Assembly (NCBI GenBank): GCA_963844805.1
Contig: CAWJPU010000009.1
Location: forward strand, 372,001-436,000
Origin: JACCZR01 sp963844805
GTDB taxonomy: Bacteria; Actinomycetota; Thermoleophilia; Solirubrobacterales; Thermoleophilaceae
Length of the DNA: 64,000 nucleotides
Reading direction: 5' to 3'
Position 1 is the stretch's first letter. The number at the start of each line of letters is the position of its first letter. The notes beneath the pieces are model-generated. The model had not been told where the DNA came from and ran no database searches. It worked only from the letters and a program-made list of their open reading frames with translations. A program made the position numbers and the translations under genes. Positions 16,890 through 24,937 of this stretch are shown piece by piece.

Positions 16890-17504
16890 CTACCTGAGGA
16901 TTCGCAGCCCGGCGTACTTGCGGTCGCCCTCCTGCCGCCCGCGGACCAGCAGGACGGCGAGGGCGATCAGCGCGAGGAAGGAGACGGGCGGCACGAAGAT
17001 CGCGATCGCCGCCAGCACCAGAGCCGCCACGTCCGCGTAGGCGTTGAGCAGGCCGGCCGCGCCCTCGTCGAGCCGCCCCCGGGCGCGCTCCAGCAGGCCC
17101 CCCACCGCGGCGAAGCCCAGCAGGGCCGCCGCCGCGCCGCCGATCAGACCCGGCCAGGCGACCGTGTCGCCTTCGGCCAGCGAGCCGGCGAACAGCATCG
17201 CGCCGAGCACCACGCCCAGGATCGCCGTGCCCCACCGCAGGGCCTTTCGGTCCATCCCCGAACGTTCGGCCCCGTACGAGAGGATGGCCAGCCCCAGGAT
17301 CGCCAGCAGGAAACCCGGCGATTCCAGGAAGCTCCAGTCCGTGTTGTCGAAGTCGACGCCGATGTCGCCGCCCGCGAGCGCGCCCGCGAGCAGGGGCGGG
17401 AGGAACGGCCGGACGCCGCTCGCCGACGCGAGGCCCGCCCCCTGTCCGATGTCCATGGCCAGCGCCACGAGGGCTACGCTAGCTAGCGCCGAACCCCTGT
17501 TCAT
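16890..17504 (-). CDS. DUF4126-family membrane protein
   Basis: A 204-residue protein with five or six hydrophobic spans and the family-type stretch GVRPFLPPLLAGALAG followed by GVDFDNTDWSFLESP. The function of DUF4126 is not established. The ATG at 17504 shares bases with the ATG of the divergent aminotransferase (the two codons overlap in CATG), which leaves no room for promoters; an internal ATG at 17456 would free about 46 bases and is a real alternative. It precedes the phosphodiesterase gene in the same direction. Confidence 0.8.
   Translation of the reverse strand: MNRGSALASVALVALAMDIGQGAGLASASGVRPFLPPLLAGALAGGDIGVDFDNTDWSFLESPGFLLAILGLAILSYGAERSGMDRKALRWGTAILGVVLGAMLFAGSLAEGDTVAWPGLIGGAAAALLGFAAVGGLLERARGRLDEGAAGLLNAYADVAALVLAAIAIFVPPVSFLALIALAVLLVRGRQEGDRKYAGLRILR
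17477..17488. promoter_or_regulatory. Perfect 12-bp palindrome near divergent starts
   Basis: CGCTAGCTAGCG is a perfect palindrome 14 bases upstream of the aminotransferase ATG and inside the first codons of the DUF4126 gene as annotated. Its AT-containing core stands out in this GC-rich DNA. It may be an operator controlling the divergent pair; a chance occurrence cannot be excluded. Confidence 0.3.
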
Positions 17505-18882
17505 GGCCACTCCGCCGCCACGATCCACCCACCGCGACCTGGAGCGCTACGCCGGGCTGTTCGCCTCGCGCACCCGCGTCATGACCTCTTCGGCCATGCG
17601 CGACCTGATGGCGATCACGGCGCGGCCCGAGGTGATCTCACTCGCCGGCGGCCTCCCCGACACCTCCACCTTCCCCCCGGACACCTTCGCCGCGGTGACC
17701 AACCGGATCGCGGCCGAGTCGTGTGCCAAGGCCCTGCAGTACGGCCCCACCGAGGGGCTCGACGAGACCAAGGCCTGCATCGCCGAGGTGATGGGCGCGG
17801 AGGGGATGGCCGTGGACGGGGACGACCTGGTGGTCACGACCGGCGGCCAGCAGGTCATCGACCTGGTGTGCAAGACGCTGATCGACCCGGGCGACGTCGT
17901 GATCGCCGAGGGGCCCACCTACCCGGGCGCGATCCCGACCTTCTCCGCTTACCAGGCCGACGTGGTTCAGATCGACATGGACGCCGACGGGATGCGGGTC
18001 GATCTCATGGAGGAGACGCTCGACCGGCTGGCGCGCGAGGGCCGCCGGCCCAAGTTCGTCTACACCGTTCCCAGCTTCCAGAACCCCGCCGGCGTGACCC
18101 TGTCGACCGCGCGGCGGCAGCGGCTGGTGGAGGTCGCGCGCGAGCGCGAGCTGCTGGTGCTGGAGGACAACCCCTACGGCCTGCTGCGCTACGAGGGCGA
18201 GGCACCGCCCCCGCTGTACAAGCTCGACGGCGGGGTGTACGTCATGTACCTCGGAACCTTCTCCAAGATCCTCTCGCCCGGCATCCGGCTCGGCTGGGTA
18301 GCGGCGCCGCCGCCCGTGCTGGAGAAGATCAACGTCGGCAAGCAGGCCGTCGACCTGTGCACTTCGACCCTGTCCCAGCTGATGGTCCAGGCCTACTTCG
18401 AGCAGGGCCGCTGGAGGGAGTACGTGGAGTCGCTGACCGAGATCTACCGGAGCCGGCGCGACGCGATGCTCTCCGCGCTCGAGGACCACTTCCCGCCCCA
18501 GGCAGAGTGGACCGTCCCCGGCGGCGGGCTGTTCATCTGGGCGACGCTGCCGGACTTCATCGACACCACCGACCTCCTCGCCCGGGGGCTGCGCGACAAC
18601 GTGGCCTTCGTGCCGGGCAACGCCGCGTACCTGGACGGGCGCGGCCACTCCTCCATGCGGCTCAACTTCTCCAACTCCGGCGAGGACGAGATCCGCGAAG
18701 GCATCCGCCGCGTGGGCAAGGTCATCGACGAGCAGGTGGCACTGTTCGGGACGCTCACGGGGACGACGGAGCACGAGGTTCAGGCCCAGCCTCAGCCCGA
18801 GGTCGACGCCGACACGCCGCGCGCTCGCGTGCTGCCGCTGCCCCGCCGCCGCCAGGACGGCCGCCGGGCGCGCGGCCAGTGA
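17503..18882 (+). CDS. PLP-dependent aminotransferase class I/II (LysN/MocR-aminotransferase type)
   Basis: A 459-residue fold-type I aminotransferase of the 2-aminoadipate aminotransferase-like branch. Landmarks are SLAGGLPDTSTFPP, YGPTEGLDETK, TTGGQQVIDLVCK, YTVPSFQNPAGVT, EDNPYGLLRYEG, and the Schiff-base lysine in LGTFSKILSPGIRLGW. The C terminus carries a 35-residue Gln/Pro/Arg-rich extension. The next gene, a D-Ala-D-Ala ligase, overlaps its stop (GTGA), so a link to D-amino acid or cell-wall metabolism is possible but unproven. Confidence 0.88.
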   Translation: MATPPPRSTHRDLERYAGLFASRTRVMTSSAMRDLMAITARPEVISLAGGLPDTSTFPPDTFAAVTNRIAAESCAKALQYGPTEGLDETKACIAEVMGAEGMAVDGDDLVVTTGGQQVIDLVCKTLIDPGDVVIAEGPTYPGAIPTFSAYQADVVQIDMDADGMRVDLMEETLDRLAREGRRPKFVYTVPSFQNPAGVTLSTARRQRLVEVARERELLVLEDNPYGLLRYEGEAPPPLYKLDGGVYVMYLGTFSKILSPGIRLGWVAAPPPVLEKINVGKQAVDLCTSTLSQLMVQAYFEQGRWREYVESLTEIYRSRRDAMLSALEDHFPPQAEWTVPGGGLFIWATLPDFIDTTDLLARGLRDNVAFVPGNAAYLDGRGHSSMRLNFSNSGEDEIREGIRRVGKVIDEQVALFGTLTGTTEHEVQAQPQPEVDADTPRARVLPLPRRRQDGRRARGQ

Positions 18883-19835
18883 GCCGGGTCGCGGTCCTCA
18901 AGGGAGGCCGCTCGCTCGAGCGGCAGGTGTCGCTTCGGTCCGGGTCCCGTGTAGAGGCCGCGCTCGTGCGGCTGGGTCACGAGGTGATCTCGGTCGACGT
19001 GGGCCTCGACCTCATCCAGAGACTGCGGGATGCCGACGCCGAGGTGGCGTTCGTCGCCCTGCACGGCCGCGACGGCGAGGACGGGACGGTCCAGGAGCTG
19101 CTGGAGATCGTCGGCGTGCCCTATACCGGCTCCGGCGTCCTGGCCTGCGCCCGGGCGACGGACAAGGTGCTCGCCAAGCACCTCATGGTCGACGCGGGCA
19201 TCCCCACGCCGGAGTTCTTCGCCTTCAGCGAGACGGCGTTCCGGGACCTCGGCGCCGCCGAGGCGCTGCCCGCCATCGAGGAGCGGCTGTCCTTCCCGAT
19301 CGTCGTGAAGCCCTCCAGCCAGGGGTCCGCGCTCGGGATCAAGTTCGCCGCCACCGCGGCCGACGTGCCCGCCGCGCTGGTGGCCGCATTCTCCTACGAC
19401 TCGAAGGTGCTGCTCGAACGCCACGTGGCCGGCCGCGAGCTGGCGGTGTCGCTGCTGGACGGCGAGCCGCTGCCGGTGGTCGAGGCGGTCCCGCAGCAGG
19501 ACCACTTCTACGACTTCGAGTCACGCTACGACATCGGCGCGACCGACTTCGTGTGCCCCGCCGAGCTGCCCGCGGGGGTCACCGAGCGCGCCCAGGAGCT
19601 CGCGGTAGCCACCTACGAGCAGCTCGGGCTCGCGGGCTTCGGCCGGGTGGACCTCATGCTCGACGCCGAGGGCGAGGCCTGGGTGCTGGAGGCCAACCCG
19701 ATCCCGGGCCTGACCGACACCAGCCTGCTGCCTCAGGCCGCGGAGGCGGCGGGGATCGGGTTCGACTCGCTGGTGGAGCGGGTGCTGGAGCTCAGCTCGC
19801 CGGGTCTTCGCCCTCAGCGAAGTCCTCAGGCGTGA
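18879..19835 (+). CDS. ddl: D-alanine-D-alanine ligase, first paralogue
   Basis: An ATP-grasp ligase of 318 residues. Landmarks are AVLKGGRSLERQVSL, LHGRDGEDGTVQ, IVVKPSSQGSALGI, the omega-loop YDFESRY and the metal-binding end LEANPIPGLTDTSLLP. Compared with the paralogue at 49888-50853, the lysine normally found in YDYxxKY is Arg here and the glycine-rich loop reads QGSALG rather than GSSVG. The GTG start overlaps the stop of the aminotransferase. A somewhat different dipeptide or depsipeptide substrate is possible. Its end overlaps the convergent DUF151 gene by 44 bases. Confidence 0.9.
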   Translation: MSRVAVLKGGRSLERQVSLRSGSRVEAALVRLGHEVISVDVGLDLIQRLRDADAEVAFVALHGRDGEDGTVQELLEIVGVPYTGSGVLACARATDKVLAKHLMVDAGIPTPEFFAFSETAFRDLGAAEALPAIEERLSFPIVVKPSSQGSALGIKFAATAADVPAALVAAFSYDSKVLLERHVAGRELAVSLLDGEPLPVVEAVPQQDHFYDFESRYDIGATDFVCPAELPAGVTERAQELAVATYEQLGLAGFGRVDLMLDAEGEAWVLEANPIPGLTDTSLLPQAAEAAGIGFDSLVERVLELSSPGLRPQRSPQA

Positions 19836-20292
19836 CGTTGTCGAGGAAGTCCTTGAACTTCTCGACGACCTCCTCCTGATCCTCGACCTCGTGCTCGAAC
19901 TCGATCGCGGACTCCGTGATCACGTCCTCGGCGGCGAAGATCGGGGCCCCGGTGCGCACCGCCAGGGCGAGCGCGTCGGAGGGGCGGGAGTCGATCTCCA
20001 CGTCGCGGCCGTTCATGGCCAGCGTGATCGCGGCGTAGAAGGTGTTCTCCCGCAGCTCGGTGACCGCCACGCGGGTGCAGGCCACCTCGAGCTCGGACAG
20101 CACATCGGAGATCAGGTCGTGCGTCATGGGCCGCGGCGTGTTGGCTCCTTGGAGCTTCATGAGGATCGCCGCCGCCTCGGGATGGCCGATCCAGATCGGC
20201 AGGAACTTGTTCCCGTCGCGGGTCTTCAGCAGGACGATCGGCTGCTTGCCGACCATGTCGAAGCTGACGCCGTAGATGACCATCTCCTGCAT
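19792..20292 (-). CDS. DUF151 (bifunctional nuclease-like) protein
   Basis: A 166-residue DUF151 protein. Family landmarks are LPIWIGHPEAAAIL, RPMTHDLISDVL, FYAAITLAMNG and DSRPSDALALAVR; the tail is very acidic. Plant and mycobacterial relatives have been described as nucleases, but the bacterial role is uncertain. The ATG at 20292 is preceded by TAGACT at 11 bases. It is convergent with ddl and lies next to the tRNA-Ile gene. Confidence 0.9.
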   Translation of the reverse strand: MQEMVIYGVSFDMVGKQPIVLLKTRDGNKFLPIWIGHPEAAAILMKLQGANTPRPMTHDLISDVLSELEVACTRVAVTELRENTFYAAITLAMNGRDVEIDSRPSDALALAVRTGAPIFAAEDVITESAIEFEHEVEDQEEVVEKFKDFLDNVTPEDFAEGEDPAS

Positions 20293-20303
20293 GGGGTGGT
20301 CAG

Positions 20304-20309
20304 AGTCTA
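20304..20309 (-). promoter_or_regulatory. Candidate -10 box for the DUF151 gene
   Basis: TAGACT on the minus strand, 11 bases before the ATG, in the only AT-containing patch between this gene and the tRNA. The transcript would have a very short leader. Confidence 0.4.
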
Positions 20310-20333
20310 ATCAGGGACAGCCGCCGGTCGAGA

Positions 20334-20407
20334 TGGGCGATCCTGGACTCGAACCAGGGACCTCGTCCTTATCAGAGACGCGCTCTAACCAGCTGAGCTA
20401 ATCGCCC
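20334..20407 (-). tRNA. tRNA-Ile (GAT)
   Basis: A 74-base cloverleaf. The acceptor stem pairs GGGCGAT with ATCGCCC, the D arm is GCTC/GAGC, the anticodon stem CGTCT/GGACG holds the loop CTGATAA with anticodon GAT, and the T arm is CCTGG-TTCGAGT-CCAGG. The discriminator base is A and no CCA end is encoded. It stands alone between the DUF151 gene and parB, not in an rRNA operon. Confidence 0.97.
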
Positions 20408-20421
20408 GAGGAGGGGCGATT

Positions 20422-21294
20422 CTAGCGGCGGCCCGAGGCCCCGGCGAGGAGCCTCTCGGCGAGCTCGACCGCATCGCCCGGCGAGTCGAAATCGAGCTGG
20501 ATCCGGCAGCCGCCGCTGCGCGGCCTGGCCTTGACCTCGTGGCCCAGGGCCGCGGTCAGGGCGTCCTCCGCGGCGCCCAGCGCCTCGGCCAAGTCGGGGT
20601 GGAGCACCACGGGGTCGCGGGTGGCCCGGGGCTCCCCGGCCTCGCGGGCGCGGCGCTCGGTCTCGCGCACCGACCAGCCCTCGTCGCGGGCGGCCAGGGC
20701 CAGGCCGCGGCGCGTGTCGTGGTCGCGGCAGGTGAGCAGCGCCCGCCCGTGGCCCTCGCTGAGGTCGCCGGACTCGACGAGCTCCAGCACCTCGTCGGGC
20801 AGGTCGAGCAGGCGGATCAGGTTCGAGACCGCGACCCGGCTGCGGCCCACCCGGCGCCCGACGTCCTCCTTGGTCAGGCCGAGGTCCTCGACCAGCGTCG
20901 CGCAGGCGCGAGCCTCCTCGACCGGGTTGAGGTCCTCGCGGGCCATGTTCTCCGCCAGCGCCAGCTCGAGCCGCTCGCCCTCCTCGGTGTCGCGCACGAG
21001 CGCGGGCACGGTCTCCAGCTCGGCGATGCGGGCGGCGCGCAGGCGGCGCTCGCCGGCCACCAGCTCGTAGGTCCCGGCCGCGAGCGGGCGCACCACCACC
21101 GGCTGCAGCAGCCCGCGTGCGCGGATCGACTCCGACAGCCTGGCCAGGGCGTCCTCGTCGAAGCGGCGGCGGGGCTGGTTGGGGTTGGGGGCGATCAGCT
21201 CGACGGCGATGTCGCGCAGCCCCTGCTCGTCGCGCGCCGACCGGGGCAGGATGGCCGACAGCCCGCGGCCCATGCCGCGCGTCTGCTCAGGCAC
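20422..21294 (-). CDS. parB: Chromosome-partitioning protein ParB
   Basis: ParB is the CTPase clamp that loads at parS and organises the origin region. The 290-residue protein starts with the conserved RGMGRGLSAILP, has PNPNQPRRRFDEDALARLSE, the nucleotide-binding GERRLRAAR and ENMAREDLNPVEEA boxes, then the helix-turn-helix GLTKEDVGRRVGRSRVAVSN. Its ATG overlaps the end of parA by 8 bases. Two matching parS-like sites lie 1.6 kb and 5.4 kb away. Confidence 0.97.
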   Translation of the reverse strand: MPEQTRGMGRGLSAILPRSARDEQGLRDIAVELIAPNPNQPRRRFDEDALARLSESIRARGLLQPVVVRPLAAGTYELVAGERRLRAARIAELETVPALVRDTEEGERLELALAENMAREDLNPVEEARACATLVEDLGLTKEDVGRRVGRSRVAVSNLIRLLDLPDEVLELVESGDLSEGHGRALLTCRDHDTRRGLALAARDEGWSVRETERRAREAGEPRATRDPVVLHPDLAEALGAAEDALTAALGHEVKARPRSGGCRIQLDFDSPGDAVELAERLLAGASGRR

Positions 21295-22045
21295 GGGCGG
21301 CCATCTCCTTGGCGAGCTTGAGGTAGGCCGCCGACCCCGCGCTGGCCGGCGCGTGCTGGGTCACGGGCCGGCCGAAGCTCGGCGCCTCCCCGACGCGCAC
21401 GTTGCGCGGGATGACGGTGTCGAACACCAGCTCGGGAAAGTGCTCGCGCACCTCCTTCTCGACGTCCCGCGCCAGGCGGGTGCGCCCGTCGTGCATCGTC
21501 AGGATCATCCCGGCGATGGTCAGGTGCGGGTTCAGCTCGCGCTGGACCAGCGACAGCGTGTCCAGCAGGCCGGCCAGGCCCTCCAGCGCGAAGTACTCGG
21601 TCTGGACCGGGACGATCACACGGTCGGCGGCGACCAGCGCGTTCACGGTGAGCGGGCCCAGCGCCGGCGGGCAGTCGAGGATCGTGAACAGGTAGCGCTC
21701 GCGGATCCCGGCCATCGAGTCGCGCAGGCGGGTCTCGGACCCCGGCAGCCGCGGCAGCTCGACGCTGGCGCCGGCCAGGTCCGGCGTGGCCGGCACTGCG
21801 CGCAGCCCCTCCAGGGAGGTGTCGACCGCCGCCTGCTCGAGCGAAGGGCCGCCCGACAGGCAGTCGTAGGTCGAGGGGCTGAGGTCCTTGGGCAGGCCCA
21901 TCGCCACGGTGGCGTTGCACTGCGGGTCGAGGTCGGCGAGCAGCGTCTGATGGCCGGCCTCGGCGATCGAGGCGGCCACGTTCACGGCCGTGGTGGTCTT
22001 GCCCACCCCACCCTTCTGGTTGGCTATCGCGTAGACGGCGCCCAC
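21287..22045 (-). CDS. parA: Chromosome-partitioning ATPase ParA (Soj)
   Basis: A deviant Walker A ATPase of 252 residues that positions the ParB-parS complex. Its P-loop is NQKGGVGKTTTAVNVA with the signature lysine, the second motif is LLADLDPQCNAT, and Walker B is YLFTILDCPP. It begins with GTG at 22045, 8 bases after a TAGCTT box, so its mRNA may be leaderless. It is transcribed with parB. Confidence 0.97.
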   Translation of the reverse strand: MGAVYAIANQKGGVGKTTTAVNVAASIAEAGHQTLLADLDPQCNATVAMGLPKDLSPSTYDCLSGGPSLEQAAVDTSLEGLRAVPATPDLAGASVELPRLPGSETRLRDSMAGIRERYLFTILDCPPALGPLTVNALVAADRVIVPVQTEYFALEGLAGLLDTLSLVQRELNPHLTIAGMILTMHDGRTRLARDVEKEVREHFPELVFDTVIPRNVRVGEAPSFGRPVTQHAPASAGSAAYLKLAKEMAARA

Positions 22046-22053
22046 GCCGGCGA

Positions 22054-22083
22054 AGCTACGGGAGCAATCGGTCGGATCCCCAA
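22054..22083 (-). promoter_or_regulatory. Candidate parA promoter
   Basis: On the minus strand TTGGGA (22078-22083) and TAGCTT (22054-22059) are separated by 18 bases, and the -10 box ends 8 bases before the parA GTG. An 18-bp palindrome abuts the upstream edge of the -35 hexamer. Confidence 0.45.
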
Positions 22084-22101
22084 CCGTTCGCCGGCGAACG
22101 G
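22084..22101. promoter_or_regulatory. Perfect 18-bp palindrome upstream of parA
   Basis: CCGTTCGCCGGCGAACGG is perfectly palindromic and sits directly upstream of the putative parA -35 element, in the 144-base gap between rsmG and parA. It does not resemble parS. It could be an operator for parAB, or one arm of a transcription-stopping structure at the end of rsmG. Confidence 0.4.
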
Positions 22102-22189
22102 CCGCCTCCTTCCCGCGAACCGCGCACGCCCCGAGAAAAAACGCTCAGTGGAGCTGAGGGATTTTTCGAGAGGTGCGCCCGCGCCGCGC

Positions 22190-22895
22190 TCACCCGAGCG
22201 GCCGCTTGCGCGCCATGCCGGGCCGGCGGGGGAACCCCTCGGGCGTGGGCGCCACCTTCCGCGCGACGACCAGTTGGCGCGAGTGGGCGCCCGCAAACGG
22301 CTCAGCCGGCAGGGCGCGATCCAGATCCATGGCCACGCGCGCGCCCGCGCGGACGCCCGCGTCCCACTCGCCGGGATCGAGCTCGCCCTTCCACGCAACG
22401 AGCACCCCCTGGTCGCCCAACAGCGGGGCGGCGTACTCCACCAACACGGAGAGCGGAGCGAGCGCACGAGCGGTGACAGCGGAGAAGTCGTCCCGGCCGA
22501 GCGCCTCGACCCGCGCCGGCAGAGCGCGGGCGTTTCGCGCGGCGGCAGCGGCGGCAAGGCGGGAGATGACCTCGCACTTGCGCGAGGTGGACTCGACCAG
22601 ATCGACGGAGGCCTCCGGAAGGGCGACCGCGAGCGGAAGTCCCGGAAAGCCGGCCCCGGAGCCGAGATCGGCGATGCGAGAGGCGGCGCGCAGCTCGGGT
22701 ACGTCGAGCCCCGAGAGAGAGTCGGCGACGTGCTCGTCCACCGCTCGCTCGGGCGACCGGATGGTGGTGGGCGGGTCGGGCTCGGCGGCCAGGGCCTCCA
22801 GCAGGGCCGCGAGCCGCTCGCTCGGAGCCGGAGGGCAGCCCGTAGCGGCCGGCCAGCTCGCGGAGCCGCGCTTCCGTTTCCCGTGAAACGGTCAG
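22190..22895 (-). CDS. rsmG: 16S rRNA (guanine-527-N7)-methyltransferase RsmG (frame broken once)
   Basis: RsmG methylates G527 of 16S rRNA using SAM. The main frame shows HVADSLSGLDV, the SAM motif IADLGSGAGFPGLPLA, and VTARALAPLSVLVEYAAPLL. The N-terminal 30 codons (VSRETEARLRELAGRYGLPS) lie in the adjoining frame; one extra base near 22820 separates them. Repaired length is 234 residues. The only start that includes this part is a CTG at 22895 overlapping the jag stop (CTGA). The VSRET codons contain a parS-like site. Confidence 0.85.
22875..22890. promoter_or_regulatory. parS-like site 1 (within rsmG)
   Basis: CGTTTCCCGTGAAACG, extended to CCGTTTCCCGTGAAACGG (22874-22891), is one base away from the inner consensus GTTTCACGTGAAAC of bacterial parS. 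It falls in the first codons of rsmG (VSRET), 0.8 kb from parA. The identical 16-mer recurs in dnaN. Confidence 0.8.
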
Positions 22896-23353
22896 TCGTC
22901 GCGCCGCAGCGGGGTGACGACCAGCCGCCGCTCGGGCTCGTCGCCCTCGCTGTGCGTCTCCACCTCGGCGCGCTCGCGGAGGTAGAGGTGGACCACCTTG
23001 CGCTCGGCGGGCCGCATGGGCTCGAGCTCGACGGCGCGGCCGTAATCCAGGGCCTCGGTGACGGCCCGGTCGGCAGCGCGGTGCAGCGCGGCCTCCCGCC
23101 GCTCGCGGTAGCCCGCTGCGTCGACCACCACGCGGCGCTCGTCCGGCTTGCCGCGAAAGGCCGCCCTAAGGGCGAGATGCTGGAGGGCGTCGATGGTCGT
23201 GCCGTGCTTGCCGATCAGCAGGCCGAGGTCCTCGCCGTCGACCGTGGCCCGCAGCTCCTCGTCGTCCTCGTGCATCTCGACCGTGGCGTCGTCGAGCCCG
23301 ATGCCCTCGCAGACGGTCGCGACCAGCTCGCGGATCCGCTCGGCGGGCTCCAT
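22892..23353 (-). CDS. jag: Jag/KhpB-type RNA-binding protein
   Basis: A 153-residue protein with a KH domain (LGLLIGKHGTTIDALQHLA) and a C-terminal R3H domain (MRPAERKVVHLYLRE). Jag (SpoIIIJ-associated protein, KhpB) binds RNA and is linked to cell division and envelope assembly. Its ATG overlaps the yidC stop by one base (TGATG). The N-terminal Jag-N domain found in longer versions is absent. Confidence 0.93.
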   Translation of the reverse strand: MEPAERIRELVATVCEGIGLDDATVEMHEDDEELRATVDGEDLGLLIGKHGTTIDALQHLALRAAFRGKPDERRVVVDAAGYRERREAALHRAADRAVTEALDYGRAVELEPMRPAERKVVHLYLRERAEVETHSEGDEPERRLVVTPLRRDD

Positions 23354-24306
23354 CAGCGCCGGCGGCCGGAGCGCTTGCGCTTCTTGCGCGGCGAGGCCGG
23401 CGGCTTGGAGGTCTTGCCGCCGTTGCCGCCGGCGCCGTTGCCACCGCCCGAGGTGGCCTTCGCCGCGGCGGCGCGCTTGCGGGTGGCGGGCTGCTTGGCC
23501 TTCTTGCCGTCCTTCTTGCCGTCCTTCTTGCCGTCGGCCGCCTGGGCCTTCTTCTCGGCCGGGGGCTTCCCGCGCGCGGGCGCGGGTTTGTCGTCGTCGG
23601 AGGCCTCGATCGGCTCCGGCTTCGGGTAGAGCTTCCGCACCAGGAGCTGCTGCCCGATGGTCCACGTGTTGGTGGTGATCCAGTAGAGGAGCAGGCCCGG
23701 CCGGGAAGTTGATGACGAACACCGTGAAGACGAAGGGCAGCGCGAACATGATCTTGCGCTGCGTGGGGTCCGCGCTGATGGCGGTCACGGCCGTCGAGGC
23801 CAGCTGGGTGCCGATGTAGAGCACGACCATGACCGCCAGGCGCCGGGATGTCGTCGGTGAGCGGGGCGGCGAGGTCGGGGATGAAGAGGAAGCTCTCGTG
23901 CGCCCTGCGATGTCGGCCTTGAACGTGTCGTCCCGGAGCAGGACGAACAGCGCCATGAAGAACGGGATCTGGAGGAGGAGTGGGAGGCAGGAGCCGAGCG
24001 GGTTGACCTTCTGCTCCTGGTAGAACTTCATGAGCTCCTGGTTCATGCGCTGCTTGTCGTCCTTGTAGCGCTCCTGCAGGCGCTTCATCTCCGGCTGGAG
24101 CTGCTGGAGGCGCTGCATGGACTTCACGCCCTTGAACGTCAGCGGCAGGATCGCCAGGCGGATCGTGAAGGTCATGAGGATGATCGCCATGCCCCAGGAA
24201 CCCGAGCAGGCCCTCCCAGAACTGCAGGATCGCGTTGGAGGCATCGACCAGCGGGCCCGAGGAAGTCCTGCATGAACTGTGGGGCTTCGCCATCTACCGA
24301 AAACAT
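23353..24306 (-). CDS. yidC: Membrane protein insertase YidC (five frame breaks)
   Basis: YidC/OxaA inserts membrane proteins and assists Sec. Read across frames, the pieces are MFSVDGEAPQFMQDFLG, LVDASNAILQFWEGLLGF, WGMAIILMTFTIRLAILPLT, MKRLQERYKDDKQRMNQELM, LPLLLQIPFFMALFVLLRD, LAVMVVLYIGTQLASTAV, LLLYWITTNTWTIGQQLLV and a lysine-rich tail. Breaks fall near 24257, 24197, 23905, 23845 and 23700, with a net gain of 3 bases, giving about 316 residues. Because YidC is essential, sequencing errors are the likely cause. The Lys-rich tail is typical of ribosome-binding YidC versions. Confidence 0.82.
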
Positions 24307-24560
24307 GCGCTAGGTGGTCCGGTCTGGAAGAGGGTCTGGTCCTCGGGGTGGTCGATGCCGCCGTGGCTCCAGGGGTTGCATCGCAGCAGGCGCCACCCGG
24401 CGAGCACGAGGCCTCGCAGGACACCGTAGCGGCGGATCGCCTGGACGGCGTACTGCGAGCAGGTCGGGTAGTAGCGGCAACGAGCCGGCACCGCCGGCGA
24501 GATGACCCGCTGGTAGAAGCGGATCGGGGCTGTGAACAGGGTGCGCACAGCCCCCGTCAA
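24294..24560 (-). CDS. yidD: Membrane protein insertion efficiency factor YidD
   Basis: An 88-residue YidD protein. The family landmarks are FYQRVISPAVPARCRYYPTC, SQYAVQAIRRYG, and RLLRCNPWSHGGIDHP with its conserved cysteines. It overlaps rnpA by 4 bases upstream and yidC by 13 bases downstream, in the classic rpmH-rnpA-yidD-yidC-jag-rsmG order. Confidence 0.96.
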   Translation of the reverse strand: MTGAVRTLFTAPIRFYQRVISPAVPARCRYYPTCSQYAVQAIRRYGVLRGLVLAGWRLLRCNPWSHGGIDHPEDQTLFQTGPPSACFR

Positions 24561-24934
24561 CCCGTCTCCCTCGGCATGGTCAGGCCGGCCTCCGCGAGCA
24601 CCTCGCGCAGGGTCCGCTCGATGCCCGCTGCGCCCTCCTCCTCGGCCAACGGGCGGGCATCCGGCCGGGCGACGATCACGAAGTCGTGGCCGCCGTCCAG
24701 CTCGCCGGCGGTGTTCCAGAAGGCGTCGCGCAGCAGCCGCTTGACCCGGTTGCGCTCCACGGCGCCGCCCAGCTTGCGGCCCACCGAGATGCCCAGGCGC
24801 GGCTCGCCGGCCTGCTCGGAACGCGGGAAGGCGTAGACCACGAGATGGCGGTTGGCGTGCGACCGCCCCTCGCGGTATACGCGCTCGAACTCGCCCGAGC
24901 GAGAGAGGCGGCGCCGGCGTCGGCGCGAGGCCAT
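24557..24934 (-). CDS. rnpA: Ribonuclease P protein component
   Basis: The small basic protein that helps RNase P RNA bind precursor tRNA. The 125-residue sequence has FERVYREGRSHANRHLVVYA, RLGISVGRKLGGAVERNRVK with the RNP-like motif, and RLLRDAFW. It follows rpmH by 3 bases. Its product and the tRNA-Ile at 20334-20407 belong to the same maturation pathway. Confidence 0.96.
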   Translation of the reverse strand: MASRRRRRRLSRSGEFERVYREGRSHANRHLVVYAFPRSEQAGEPRLGISVGRKLGGAVERNRVKRLLRDAFWNTAGELDGGHDFVIVARPDARPLAEEEGAAGIERTLREVLAEAGLTMPRETG

Positions 24935-24937
24935 GAC

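Noticed and set aside
21179..23629. An 816-codon plus-strand frame over parA, rsmG and jag
   Set aside because: It is the antisense of three certain genes, with no recognisable domain.
23353..24306. yidC as a true pseudogene
   Set aside because: The gene is essential, every conserved segment is intact, and the same kind of one-base break affects dnaA and recF nearby.
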